From assembly GCA_032718565.1 (NCBI GenBank), contig JAVGVS010000467.1, positions 227,643-291,642 of the forward strand: a stretch of DNA of 64,000 nucleotides, written 5' to 3'. The stretch's first letter is position 1. Each line of letters begins with the position of its first letter. The notes under the pieces were generated by a model. That model was not told the DNA's origin. It did not search any database and saw only the letters and a program-made list of their open reading frames with translations. Positions 10,901 through 22,779 of this stretch are shown piece after piece. A program made the translations under genes and the position numbers. Source of the DNA: Distichodus sexfasciatus. Taxonomy: Eukaryota; Chordata; Actinopteri; Characiformes; Distichodontidae.

Positions 10901-12557
10901 TCCGATTCACAAGGTCATGATCCGATTCAATTCTCGATTCGATTCGATTCGATTCGATATCGATATCGATTTATTTAGAGATTTCTTTGCATCAATACTA
11001 GTTTTGCTTGGTTATAAAATTAGGCCAGACGGTGATTGGAGCGGAGCAGCTTCAGCCATGGCTCTATTTGGTTTCGGTTTCGCCGGTCTCACGTTTTTAT
11101 AGCTCTCCTTGCGCGGTCGCGAGAAGTAGTGCATACCTATGGCGTCACATCAATAACAAAACTACAGGGCGCAAAATGGCTTGCCGCAAAAAATTTGCGG
11201 GCGTAAATTATAAAGTTGCGCGCGCAAATGTAAAACTCGAGAGCACAAAATTAAGAATAGAGTGCGCGGTTGTGATTTTTGAATCGATATCGTATTTTTC
11301 GAACGAGAATCGATATTGATCAGTGAATCGATTTTTTGAACCCAGCCCTACCATTTTATTTTGTTGTAAAAACACCAAGCAGAGTGTGGTTACTGTTCTT
11401 GTGAACTGCATCCCTCTTTTTATCCTTCTTTCTCTTCTGATGAAGTGGAAAAGTAGTGGACTTAAATATGAAAGAGTTTTCATGTATGTTTGACGTCAGC
11501 ATACTTCTTGGTTGTGTGTCTGGGCTGCTGCATCACGGGGCCTCCGGAGGTAAAACTTTTCTTTTTCAACACTCTCCTGGCCATCTCTCTGTGCTTCTCT
11601 GTAGAAATTCAACACGTTATTTATCACATATAAAAATTATATCATCTATCTATATCGATATCCATGCAGAAGACGTAAAAATCGAGGGTTTCTCACGTAG
11701 TTTGGTGTGTATGGCAGGAACTTTGGACATGATGTAAGGTCCTCGCTTCTCCACGGCTCTCGGCCCGGCTTCTGGAAACTGCTTGGGTCTGATGCTGCCC
11801 ACACTGCCCGAACTCTGAGGATTCTTAGTAAAAAAAAATATTATTTATTCAACAATATATATTAATTCTCAAAAGATTTGCCACATTTGGGGTGTCTTAT
11901 GGGGATAAATCTTGCTTGAAGCACTAAAAATGGGAAAGTAAAGAGTCAAAATGGGTAAAATCCAACACCAAAACATCTTTTGAAAACAAGTTTATGCAAA
12001 GAAAAGCAAATCTCTCGTCAAGAAATACATATATTTTTTAACAATAACACACACCCTAACCCTGATCATAGTTAATTAATAAATGTGAAGTTGTACAAAT
12101 ACATAAAAAATATATACAGATTATACACAAACGTATAAATTTGCCACATCATCTCGTCTCACTGTCTCATAAAATGTACATGGGTTTATAAAAGTGTACC
12201 TTGACAAAGAAGACAAAGGAAGGCTTGGTGCGCGGATTCTAATACATTATTGTGAATAAAAGTGAAAATAAATATGACAAAACAATAAACAAAGATATAA
12301 AAAATAGCATGAATTTAGACATGGCTTAAGGTTTCGATTATTAGATTACTCTTGCTCCAATACGGGCTGGAGACGAAGGTAAAAACCTAATTAAATAACT
12401 AAATAAATAAAAAATAAAATTACAAATATCCGTTTGTAGAAATTAACTGTCGGAGGCTGTAGCCGTTAGCCAGTTAGCAGGGTTCATTATTTTTCCTCAC
12501 CGCTGACTCAGTGAGCAGACTGTCCTTCTCCTGCTCCTCCTCCATGATGTCGTTCAT
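7905..12557 (-). CDS. fam219b: FAM219B-like protein, seven coding exons
   Basis: Coding exons on the minus strand: 12557-12501, 12238-12200, 11814-11697, 11598-11505, 9691-9617, 8411-8363 and 8057-7905 (stop TGA at 7907-7905). Every intron starts GT and ends AG, and the phases join in one frame: 585 bases, 194 residues. Vertebrate FAM219B is close to this length. Diagnostic blocks are KRGPYIMSK, then a QKHRE motif, then VKFNKGYAALSQ, SLDSDSD, SSGYSSAE, and the C-terminal QLLKDGYRLDEIPDDEDLDL followed by IPPKPM and a cysteine-rich tail (four consecutive Cys) ending SCSMQ. The family (FAM219A/B) has no established biochemical function; the protein is acidic and probably disordered, with no signal peptide or membrane segment. 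The start is the first ATG of exon 1 (MNDIMEEEQ); the ATG four codons later has an equally good context. The N-terminal 32 residues are less certain because that part is poorly conserved. Introns 3 and 4 hold repeats. Confidence 0.9.
9023..9429. mobile_element. Tc1/mariner-like miniature element in a fam219b intron
   Basis: Perfect outer inverted ends CACTGCCCTCCAAAAGTTTG (9023 on) and its reverse complement ending at 9429. The similarity continues inward for about 50 bases (the AGTGGGGTTTT and AAAACCCCACT parts). Both sides carry the TA target duplication (9021-9022 and 9430-9431). At 407 bp it is too short for a transposase, and the reading frames across it are not transposase. It lies between coding exons 5 and 6. 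Confidence 0.92.
9948..10785. repeat. TAGCAAC-type minisatellite in a fam219b intron
   Basis: More than 40 variants of a 10-20 base unit, CTTAGCAACCACCTAGCAA and CTTAGCAACACC, form a higher-order pattern. A longer unit containing CACTATAATAATCTAGCAA is repeated at least three times at 9985-10120. The units abut without unique spacers. Confidence 0.93.
10860..11350. mobile_element. hAT-like nonautonomous element with intact 8-bp duplication
   Basis: Inverted ends TAGGGCTGGGT (10860) and ACCCAGCCCTA (ending 11350) are flanked by a perfect 8-bp direct repeat, CCATTTTA, at 10852-10859 and 11351-11358. The interior carries ATTCGATTCGATTCGAT near the left end and matching ATCGAT-rich text near the right. 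An 8-bp target duplication is the hAT signature. No transposase frame is present. It lies in the fam219b intron between coding exons 4 and 5. Confidence 0.93.
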
Positions 12558-12780
12558 GATGAAAATGTGGGGAATTAAATCGAAATAAAATCTAAATTGA
12601 CATGTCAGACGCGAAAAACATCGGCTTTAACAGGCAGCGGAGAAGCCACACAGCGCCAATGTGACGAGAGGGAAACGATTTTCAAAATAAAGGTCGTCTT
12701 TTTCAAAATAATAGTAGCGGCGTGTGTCGCAACAGTGTCGGGTTTCAGTAGCGAGGACGCAGAAAGTCACTAGAAATATA
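12558..12780 (-). promoter_or_regulatory. fam219b: Probable fam219b promoter and 5' leader
   Basis: The 200 bases upstream of the first fam219b exon contain several CpGs (around 12610-12665 and 12715-12755) in otherwise AT-rich surroundings. No TATA box was recognised. The call rests only on position and base composition. Confidence 0.4.
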
Positions 12781-14922
12781 GCTGATTAGAAACATTTTAC
12801 ATTCCATTTTATACGTAAATATTTTACGTATAAATACGTCTTTGTTTCTAAATAAACGAAATGTATTTTCTAAAGTAAAAGTAGCTATTTAGTGAAATAA
12901 ATGCTACAACATTAATTATGACGTTCCAGACAAGAAAGAAAATTTGTAACGTGATAAAAAAAATCTTCTAGGCTTATATCTAGCTTATATCAACTACTAC
13001 CAAAACCAAACCTGTCCTGATTAATCACCGTTTTGAAGTGTAAAAGTAAAAAACTATAATGGCAGATTGTATCACATGCTGTAAGTAGTAAATTATAAGT
13101 AATTAGATTTTATTTTGAGCAACTCACAATCAAGGACCACAGTCTTAGTTTACATTCACATAACAAATGATGTTGTGTTTTATGCATTTCTTGCCCCTAG
13201 ATGGAGCCGGTGCAACATTTTTAAAAGTCTGGAGTCAAAATGGTTCGCAGATTTTGCGCATCGGTTTGATTACTGACATAGTTTTGCAATGAAAAACAAG
13301 GAGTTTTAGGCCTAATCAAGATACTAACAGGTTAAAGGGATAATACAGTTTGCCCCGGGACCCCCCGGAAGTGGCCATCATTAGGGTGAGAGATAAGGCC
13401 CCGAGTGGCCCCAAAAACATAAATCACAAAACTCTTGATCTGGCATAAACCCCACTGCAGCTGCCACTGCTGCTGAAGTCGGTCTCAACTAATCTCGGCA
13501 TTAAATCTCTCGAAAAGCCGTAACACCCAATACCAAAGAGAACCATGAAGCCAAATGGGATGAATATTAAGCTCTGATGAAAAGGCGGACAGCAGCAGAG
13601 AGATTTAGGAAAGAGCGGGGCGAAGGGATGAAGAGAGCTGAGCTCCACTTTTTTGGAATAAAAACGTCTCAATCGATACCGAATTCTGCAGAAGTGCGGG
13701 ACTTTATGCTGGAGACACAGATAATCAATCAGCTACTTCTTTCCTGCCTTAAACACTTTCTAAATCCATCCATCCATCATTCTTTCTCTCTTTCATATTA
13801 TCTTTTTTTTTCCAAGCGCCCATTTTTTGCTGTCTTTGCTCTCTTTCTCTCCCAGCAGAGAACGATCCTTATGTTTTGTTATTTCCTTGGCTCAGGCAAT
13901 TTCACTGCTATTTCCTGTCATTCACAAAAGCACACACACATTTTACTTGAAAACATGCCTCAGATAAGCATGTGAGTGTGTTTTTGGAACTGGGAGTCAG
14001 CACTGTAACGAAGACCTCGAGACAGAAAATTTGAAGCCAGCTCTGCCAACTTTGTGTGTGTGTGTGTGTGTTTGATACACCTTATTTGGGCTGGAAACTG
14101 AAGTGTTCACTATACTGTCACATGATCCTCTGATTAACAGATCCACAGATGACTGGACAGATACAATTTGGTCCCAAAAATAGTCGTTTAATTACTAAAA
14201 CCAGTTTAAAATGTGCACACTGCCTTGCCAAGTTTCTTGCCAAAGTTTATAGCTCAAGTTTAAATTTACTAGCAGCAGACTCTTTGCATAATTAATCCTC
14301 AACGTGTGTTTAATTTTGGCTTACTGTTAGCACTGGCAACAGAAGGCTCTCTTTCTCTCTTTTATGGTATTATTTATTTAATTGGATCATTTAAAAAATA
14401 TATTGAAATGTTTCTTTTTTACCTTTTTTTTTCTAAAATCCTTCAATAATAGTTGGATTTATTTTATTTTCTTATTCTATTTCTAAATATAATAACAATG
14501 TTCTAATTGTTATGATAATTATTTGTAATAACATTAATTAATAAATATTATACTCTATTAATATTGATTATATATTAATAAAGAATGATATGATATATCA
14601 ATACTTTATTTGTATATATAGCAACAGTATATTGTATACTCTTCTATTTTTTTAAATAAAATAAATGCTAAATGACAAAAATAAAGTAATAAATAAAGCA
14701 ATATAATATGTTAATATACTAATCTTAATACTATATTATAAATTTAAAAATATAATAAATTGTTATTGACGCAGTTATGATGATGATGATGATGATTATT
14801 ATTAGTAGTAGTAGTAGTAAATATTCATAATAAAATAAATTTTGTCATTTTTTACTACTACTACCCTCTACTACTACTACTACTACTAATAATAATAATT
14901 TTATTTTATTATTATTGTGTAA

Positions 14923-14956
<34 letters not shown>

Positions 14957-15650
14957 TATTTTTGTTATTGTTATCTTTCTTTCTCTCCATTTCTCACTTT
15001 CCCATAATCTTGGCAGAATTAGAAATGAATTTACTCTCTGATACTCTGATCATGTTGTACAGTCCGGCTGTCTTTATCCAACTCATAATCAGATACACTT
15101 TTCTTGGGAATAGTTCATTGTTCCTGTGAGAAATGTCCAAAACTGCAACTTTCTTTCAGTTGTTTTGAAGTTTGGCCAAAAAACTACAAAAGCAGTTGAA
15201 ATATTAGCGAAGAAAGGAGTGTAAACCATCAGCAACATTAATGTGGGGGACACACCTGACATGGAGCATGAAGCAGAACAAAATGTCCAAGATATTTATT
15301 AAGTGTTTTTTTTTTTTTTTTTTTAACTTTGGAAGAAAAACAAACCAAAAATGTTTCTCACATATTCATCTTTATCAAGACATTTTCCAGCCAGTATGAT
15401 AAATCTGAAAGTACATTGACATTAAAGCTTGATTTAACCTTAAGGAAAACAACCCAGGTCATCTGTACTTACAAGCAGTTTGGAGCCAAATAAACAGGAA
15501 ATTTGCACTTCTGTGGCCTCAAAAATGTGACCTTTGGAAATACTTGTGTGCTTCCCTTCATGTTTGTGTGTGTGTGTTTGAGAAATATTAGAATGGAATA
15601 TATGGTACATAAAATGAAGACAGTGAACATGCACTCTATTACTTTCACAT
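12781..15650. other. Intergenic DNA with clustered simple repeats
   Basis: No gene was recognised. The block 14340-14960 is extremely AT-rich and includes GATGAT, TAGTAG, CTACTA and TATTAT runs (14770-14955). A short TG run lies near 14053, and a poly-T run at 15307-15324. A reading frame of 132 codons at 13577-13975 shows no family feature and includes low-complexity text. Confidence 0.5.
14760..14956. repeat. Compound trinucleotide microsatellite
   Basis: Consecutive runs of GAT, TAG, CTA and ATT units. The TAGTAGTAG run (about 14802-14818) and the CTACTACTAC run (about 14856-14887) are inverted relative to each other and could form a hairpin. Confidence 0.85.
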
Positions 15651-15659
15651 TAAATTTCA

Positions 15660-16480
15660 ACTGGGGTGAGATTAAGGTAAGGATTAAGATTAGATTAAGG
15701 TTTGGTTTTGGGTGGGAAAAAATGGTATATGGCATTATAATAAGGTGCAAGATTAAGGCCATTATTATTAGATTATGGGTATCTTTTGGTTTGGGATTAA
15801 ATTATGGTCAGGTTTTGGGGTGGAATTGGATCATGGTTATACTAGTTTTGGGTTGGGCTGGGATTAGATTATAATTAGGTTTTGAGTTGGGATTAGTTCA
15901 GATTATGGTTATAGTTATTAGTTATGTGTTGGGTTGGGATTAGATTATAGTTAGGTTTTTAAGACGAGAATTCGATTTTGGACACGATTATTATTAGCTC
16001 AAGGTTAGATTCTTCATTGACATTAGATTACAGTGAAGTTTAGGGTTAGTATTAGATCAAGGTTATAGTTTGAGACTTGGATTAGTTATGATTCAGTTTT
16101 GCAACTGGATTTAGGTCATGGTTAGGGTTGGCTTTAGAGTTAAAAACATATTTGGGGCTGTTTAGGATTTTGATCAGGATTAGGGCTTGTCTTACTGTTA
16201 AATATATTATTATGAAGATAATGGAGTTTATTTTAAAACCTTTTCACCAAATTCTGTGTGCACACTTAGTACTCAGTATTAAAGATGTTTGAGAGTTCAG
16301 GGTTATAATTAGGGCTATAATCTGGGTTAAGGTTAAGGATAGTGTTGGTTGTGATCAGTTGTTGGTTTGGGATTAGATTAGGGTTATCTTTTGAGTTGGG
16401 ATTAGATTATTGCTAGGGTTTGGGATGGGATGAGATTTGAGATTGTGTTTACTGTTTTTTGTGGATGAGTTGAAGACCAG
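15660..16480 (+). repeat. Degenerate minisatellite, GGGATTAGATTATGGTTAGG type
   Basis: Many diverged copies of a 25-30 base unit, TTGGGTTGGGATTAGATTATG followed by GTTAGGTTT. The reading frame at 15503-15874 runs through it and is not a gene. Copies of the same unit in the opposite orientation lie at 20300-20580 and 21765-22620. Confidence 0.85.
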
Positions 16481-16642
16481 CGTCTGAGTTGTGTTTTGCG
16501 ATGTTTTGTGCAATTTTGTGCAATGTCAGCGCCGGCTTCGGCGTGTTAGAACAGGTCGTCCGCTCGGCCGGATCAGACTGGAGATTTCTCCCTCAGGCTC
16601 TTGCACCTCCAATTCCCTTGGCTGGAAGAAACCCAAATGGCC

Positions 16643-16827
16643 AGTCAGCACAGCACACAGTGCACCACAAGCAAGTGTGACCTCTGCATTTGCATTTTGG
16701 CAGCATCTGTGCATCAGCGCTTGGGGATGGTACTTTGCTCATGAGTACCTCAGTGGTTCCTTTATCGGTCTGCTACTTGAAGCAGCAACACTCCAATTAC
16801 TGGGCAACTCCCTAACCAACTGCCCCT
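16643..16827 (-). mobile_element. tRNA-derived SINE, minus orientation
   Basis: Contains ACAGTGCACCACAA, GACCTCTGCATTTG, AGCGCTTGGGGATGG and CTCATGAGTACCTCAG, the reverse complement of the SINE body seen at 48306 and 53541, and ends in the complement of the tRNA-like head (CTCCCTAACCAACTG). Confidence 0.85.
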
Positions 16828-16971
16828 GAGAATTTAGGTGTGGAAAAGAAGCCTGGACTTGTGTAGCTGCAGAAATCTCAGGACTTTGAAAATTCTACTA
16901 TCCATTTACTTATTGATTTATATTATTTGAAAAGCATAGCATAAGCATGTAAAGTTATACATGCACATAAT

Positions 16972-17465
16972 CAGTGTTGAACAAGTTACTAACAAAATAA
17001 TAATAGGTTATAGATGACTAGTTAGTGTTATTTCAAAGTAATTGGTTCCATTACAATATAACTGTCTCTGAATTGTTATGCGTTAAACGACTCCTGCATT
17101 ACTTTTGAGTTACTTTCACCAAAAGAAATGCTAAAATGTAGTTTACTGCAGTTCATCCTACATCCAGTGGAGGGCGATGTGGTGCAGGATAATGACTAGA
17201 CATACATTCTGTAGGAAATGGCTTTTACTTGCACAATGTTTCTCTTGTGCCAAAGGTCTCGCAGTGTTGGTGATTTACTTTAAAAAACAAAACAAAACAA
17301 CAGTAAATTTGGGGTTAAAAATGTTTTGTAACATGCGTTACTGAAATATGTAACATAAGATATTTATGAAAATATATTAGTAATGCCTTACATTACTGTG
17401 TTACAGCAAAAAGTAGTGCATTACTGTAATCGTGTAACATTTGTAACACGTTACTCCCAACACTG
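16972..17465. mobile_element. CAGTGTTG...CAACACTG inverted-end element
   Basis: Starts CAGTGTTGAACAAGTTACT and ends CGTTACTCCCAACACTG. The interior has many GTAAC/GTTAC words and the phrase CATCCAGTGGAGGGCGATGT. An inverted relative, itself interrupted, lies at 44685-45520. hAT-like by end sequence, but the flanking 8-mers do not match well. Confidence 0.75.
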
Positions 17466-20200
17466 CTAATAAGGAAAAATGTTATGTTTATAACGTCACT
17501 ATTTCTTGTTAGCTACTCCCCAACGTTGCTCATATTTGACAGCATGTTGTCTGAACAACTTGACTACGCCTGTAAAGTTATACATGCACATAATAAAGTT
17601 TCCACATTAGAACTCATGGCACTTACTTCTGACTCGAAAATGCAGCTATCATGTTTTGGTCTGCAGGAGATGAGCAGGAATCGATCTGCAAGGCCACAGG
17701 AGGATGCATTAGGCCACTTCCTGTCCGACTCAGCGTTTTCCTCGCCCCATGGAATTCTGGGTAGAGAGCTTTAATGGGTGTGATTATCAGTAGTACCTTT
17801 AATGCAGCCATTTCCATTATCTAAGCTTTTCCTGTAGCAGCAAATCTCATCCTCTATATTTAGAGATATACATTGTATTAACAACATTAAACTTTCTACC
17901 TGAAAATACCACAAGGGACTTCCAGCCTGGATTATGGAGTTTGATGAATGATTAATGATGAGTGATAAGTGAAAGCGAGATAGAAAGAGAGACAGGTGCT
18001 TCGATTTTTATAAAAGTGTGGTTTGTTAAAGCTCATGATGTCAGCAGCTGGACAGAGGGATCGTGTTAGAACTTCACTGAACAAACTGAACACGAGTCAA
18101 AGAAACTTCTGGACAAATATGAGAAATGTTGGGGAGTTGCTAACTAAAATGAGCAAGGTTACTAGCGTAACTATATTTTTCAGTAGCTTAGTAACAATGT
18201 AAGCAATGTAGCAAAATATAATTGTTTTGTTTTTGTTTTGATGATGTAGCGGTAGTTATCTTAGCTCCTTTTTCAGTTGCTACTTTTGAGTATCATAATG
18301 ACAATTTTTTAGTATTCAAATTATATATTTGTAATTGTATATATAAATATAAGAAAGCGGTAGCTAACGGTAGCTAACTAAAATTAGTGACGCTTTTAAC
18401 TTAACTATTTTTAGTGGCATATAGTGAAGCTACTTTTCAAACATTGTAGCTTTTCTAGTAGCTGACAATCTTTTTACAAATAGCAAAAAATGATCATATT
18501 TTTGTAGAATTTTGCCACACAAAATTGCTGTTTATTAAAAAAAATTAGTGACTGGAAAAGTTAGTGTTTTAAAAGTAGCAACTGAAAAAATCCATTAAGA
18601 TACAACTTTAGACAACAGAGAGACAACGTGGCTCCAGTTTCTTACAAAGTATTAAGAAGGCAAATAGTATATACATATATAAATAAACTCTAAATTATAA
18701 AGTTTAAACTAGAAGTAGAAAATGAAAATGTGCAAATTTTATTTATGTGAGATTTATTGTCAAGTCGAAGTAAACTTTGTTGTCACATTATTGCCTATAT
18801 ACAAGTATATAGAGAGTCGCTCCAGTTTTTACAGAGAACAAATAAGACATATAAGGCACATAGAATAAGCATATAAAAAAATATATAAAGATATAAAACA
18901 TCAGCTTTAAACAACTGAAGTTATGTGCGGGATTGAAACTACAATTATGGTCCTGGATTTGTCTGGAGTGCGCTTAAGATCTGCTGTAGTTCAGTATGGA
19001 AAAACTAAACAGGCAGTATATTAAAAATAACAGTATATATAGTTACATATAGTTTTTATAAAGTTAACTATGTGAGGGGTTCAGTAGTATGTGCAAATTA
19101 TCATAAAAGTAGTGGAGATAAGTACAAACAGTAATATCTACAAATTATATACTGTATATGCTGTACATAATGCTGGCTACTGTCACTGTTGGAGTTTCTT
19201 TCAGTGAATAAATAGACAGAGCAGATCAAGACAGGAAATGGGTCGGGAGAAAGATTCCCCTTCAGAATATAGTGAGATTTTGCTGTAGCAACGATCTTAA
19301 AAAGGGTTCTCAGGAGCACATCACGCCCTTTCCTCCAGTGCTTCTTTGGTAGAATAGAACATGCCGGAACAGTGAGTGCTGGTGCTATGACTCGAGGCGG
19401 TGTTGATAGATTTGTGTTGATCTCTTAATGCAGAATTAAATTAGTCATGACTTCCATATGCCAGCTCATTTTCAAAGACCTAATCAAAGTTACTAGATGA
19501 CTCTTCTGTCTAACTAACCCTAACCCTAGACCTCAAGGCTTTTGTGATGCAATTTGTATCTGTGATTATTGGAGAATGGTATAAGTTGAACTTGTTTCCT
19601 AACATTGTTTATGGCCATTAATGTACAGTATATTGAACCCAAATTTAAAACTAAAGATCGTTTTTTACGAAGTAAATAAATCCATTAGAATCATACTTGA
19701 GTAAAACTACCAAAGTATCTTATATGAACAAAAATATTTTAAAGTTTTTTGTTTTCATTATTTAAGGTAAGTCGTTACAAGAAATGTTGATAATTTAATT
19801 TGATGATTTCTTAAACCTGCTACCAATCCCCAAATCTCGTATTATTACCGGAAATGGCACGAAAGAACTGGAACATGTTTGGGCATGTTGTATCTACTCA
19901 AGATTTAGGATTTGCTCCATTAAAGTTTGCAGTTGTTGATATCAGCTGTTCAGTATCAGTTTCTAAAAGAACAAAATATGTTAATTTCTGTCACTGTAGA
20001 CAAAATTAGGCTGCAAAATGGAACAAGTAATGACAGGAGAAATGTAGTGGAGTACAAGTATTACTCACTTAAATTATAGTCACGTAGACAATGAAAGCTT
20101 CTAATATTAATAATACTCAGACTAAGTAGAAAGCACTAAAAATGTTACTTACGTGAAGTCATGAAGTTACTAGAATACTACACAAAGGGCTCGTTTCTTG
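17466..20200. other. Intergenic DNA with diverged repeats
   Basis: No gene was recognised. 18127-18600 carries GTTGGGGAGTTGCTAACT and many GTAGCTA words, a diverged relative of the CAGTGTTGGG elements. 18755-18900 resembles a dispersed repeat (GTCAAGTCGAAGTAAACTTT, then TATACAAGTATA). CTAACCCTAACCCTAGACC near 19515 is a two-unit telomere-like word. Confidence 0.45.
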
Positions 20201-20292
20201 TTCATAGATTAAGCCTAGTCTTGGACTACGTGTTAGTGCCACTGACTATGACTATTCCCAGACTATGATTAGGCCTATACCTAGACTAACTT
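20200..20292. mobile_element. Short foldback MITE-like sequence
   Basis: ATTAAGCCTAGTCTTGGACTA and later TTAGGCCTATACCTAGACTAACTTTG match the words of the better preserved element at 60761-60880. Diverged. Confidence 0.4.
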
Positions 20293-20299
20293 TGGGTTT

Positions 20300-20576
20300 C
20301 AATGGTGGATGAAGCATAAAATTATCCCAACACCAAACTATAATCAAATCACAATCCAGCACTGCACCATAATCTAATCCCAACAAAACATTCAGCCAAC
20401 TGGATTTAATCCAAACCCAAGACCAAGTTATAGTCAAATCCTAATATAATTCCAAAATAAAATCTAATTACGCTCTAATCCAAAACCAACACTGAACCAT
20501 AACCTAATTTAACACCAAACTATAATTTAATCTTAAACTGACACCAAACCATAATCTAATCCTAAACCAAACCATA

Positions 20577-20580
<4 letters not shown>
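20300..20580 (-). repeat. Degenerate minisatellite, CCATAATCTAATCC type
   Basis: Diverged copies of CACCAAACCATAATCTAATC with CCAA spacers, the reverse complement of the unit at 15660-16480. Confidence 0.85.
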
Positions 20581-20641
<61 letters not shown>

Positions 20642-20642
20642 T
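20580..20642. repeat. (CT)n microsatellite
   Basis: About 30 CT units with a single GT interruption, directly abutting the minisatellite to its left. Confidence 0.97.
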
Positions 20643-21764
20643 GCTTCTAGTTTATATTCTATTTATATATTGCTTATACTATGTGTCTTTATGGGGCCCT
20701 GAGCAGAATTTTATTTTGGGCCCCCCACCATCACCTCAATGTTATTTTTGTAATGATTCTTTTTTTTAACCATGATGTTTTCAAGCGCTTTCAAGACATT
20801 TCAAGCGCTTTTGGGAGGCCCCTGGTGGCATGGGGGCCCCAAGTGGCCGCTTAATTCACGTATGCCCTGGGCCAGCTCTGGTCAAGAATAACCTGATGGT
20901 TCTAAAGATGGTAACAAGTGAAATCAATCAATCGTGCTAAGTGCTAAAATCAACTCGCTTGGTCATGATTTTCTTCAGCAGGGTCACCAACTCCACTTTC
21001 TAAGACATTAAGAAATAAATCCTGTAATTTCTTTTTTGGCTTTAATTGCACATCTCTAAGGAAATCCAGCTGTATGATATACCCTGTCTGATTTCCTTAT
21101 GATTAGAAAGCGGACTCCACTGAGCTGAGCTTTAATAACCATTAATAAATCAGATCTTGTTTAATTACATTAGAGGTTTAAGAGTTTGCGGCTCACCACC
21201 GCCACTTCATTTGTAAGGATGGTGACTTGCCAGCTTTGGTGGAAAAGAGAGAAGATGGCAATGATCCAAGATAACAGAAACACACTCAACATCAGTCCCT
21301 GACACCCTGTACACACACACACACAGAGTGATTAATACAGGTTGCACTAGGTCAGAGAGTAAGACTTAACGTTATTTTGTGGACTTTAGCCAAGGAACTT
21401 GAAAGACAGGATTAACTGGTCTCTGAATCTGTTGATAAAGAAATGTGATGTCCTTTTTGCTTTGTTTGACTTCATTTATGAATCTAAACGATTTCATGTG
21501 CATGTGGGTTGGTGGCAGACCACAGAAGGCTGGAAGAATTTTGGCAAGTGACAAGATTCGTTTATGTGGTTTGTAACTCTCTCTCTCTCTTTCTGTCTCT
21601 ACTTGCACTCATTCGGCTCACGATTGGCGCATGTGGTTGTCTTCCATAAGACTAAGTAAATATTCCAGTCATGCCCTGAAACATTTACCACCAGCTACTT
21701 TGTGGCCAAAAAAGGTGCTTGTTAGGTTTACTTTGTCCCAGACATGCAATGCAATCCCTGCCCC
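20643..21764. other. Intergenic DNA, possible conserved block
   Basis: No gene was recognised. The stretch 21060-21200 is free of visible repeats and has the even composition and TTTAATAACCATTAATAAAT text often seen in noncoding regulatory elements, but this is only an impression. Confidence 0.3.
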
Positions 21765-22620
21765 TAAACAATAACCTAAATCTAATCCTAAACCTAACTG
21801 TAATCTAATGTCAAGTGAAATTCTAACCAGGTTCCAACCCAATGCCTGACCATAACTAGAATCTACTGTCAGCTCAAGATAATCCATGTTCTAACCCTAA
21901 TCCTATAATCTCAACCCTGACTATGATCTAAACCTTGTCATAAACCTAAACATATTCTAATCCCAACAACAACAAAAAGATCCATAATCTAATTCTGATC
22001 CAACACCAAACCATAATCTAATCCCAGACCAACAAAGAACCATAATCTAATCCTAACCCAACAATGCACTATAATCTAATCCCAATAGAACATTGAGCCA
22101 TAACCTAATCTGAACCCAACACCAAGTCATAATCTAAATCAAACCCAAACCTGATCATAATCTAATTTAAAAACTCAATCTTACCATAATCTAAACCCAA
22201 CCAAACACTAAACCATAATCTTATCCAAAACCAACACTGAACCGTGATCTAATTCCAATTAACACCATCTAATATAACACATCTAATATAACACCAAACA
22301 CCGAACCATATTCTAGTCCTGATCCAGCACTGAACCATAATCGAATCCCAACCCAACACCAAACTATAATTTAATCTTAAACCAGCACCACAACATTATC
22401 TAAAAAGAGCAAAATCCAACTATAATATAATCTCAACCTGACACAGAAGCACAGTCTAATCCCAAATCAACACCAATCATCTAATCCCTAGTCAACACTG
22501 GACCAAAACCATAATAAACTCAAACCACAATCTAATCTGACTCAACACCAAACGATAATCGTATCCTAGTCCAACTCATAATCTAATCCTAATCCTGTCT
22601 GTGAAATGATCCCTATGCAA
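21765..22620 (-). repeat. Degenerate minisatellite, CATAATCTAATCCCAACC type
   Basis: About 30 diverged copies of a 25-30 base unit, ATAATCTAATCCCAACCCAA followed by CACCAAACC. Same family and orientation as 20300-20580. It ends about 90 bases before a CA run at 22711-22733. Confidence 0.88.
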
Positions 22621-22779
22621 AATCTAAATTTAATATAAAACCAATACCAATAATTTCAACACATGCTCAATGTTCACGTTTTACGTTATATTCCATCCTA
22701 ATATTTCTCAAACACACACACACACACACACACATGATCATCTCTGATGCATGGCGTAGACTCTTAGACCCACACACTA

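Noticed and set aside
13577..13975. 132-codon plus frame as a small gene
   Set aside because: Contains low-complexity Ser/Phe-rich text from pyrimidine runs; no homology signature or promoter seen.
15503..15874. 123-codon frame with Gly/Trp/Leu repeats
   Set aside because: Translation of the GGGATTAGATT minisatellite.
19515..19530. Interstitial telomere repeat
   Set aside because: Only two CCCTAA units; chance or part of the degenerate minisatellite family.
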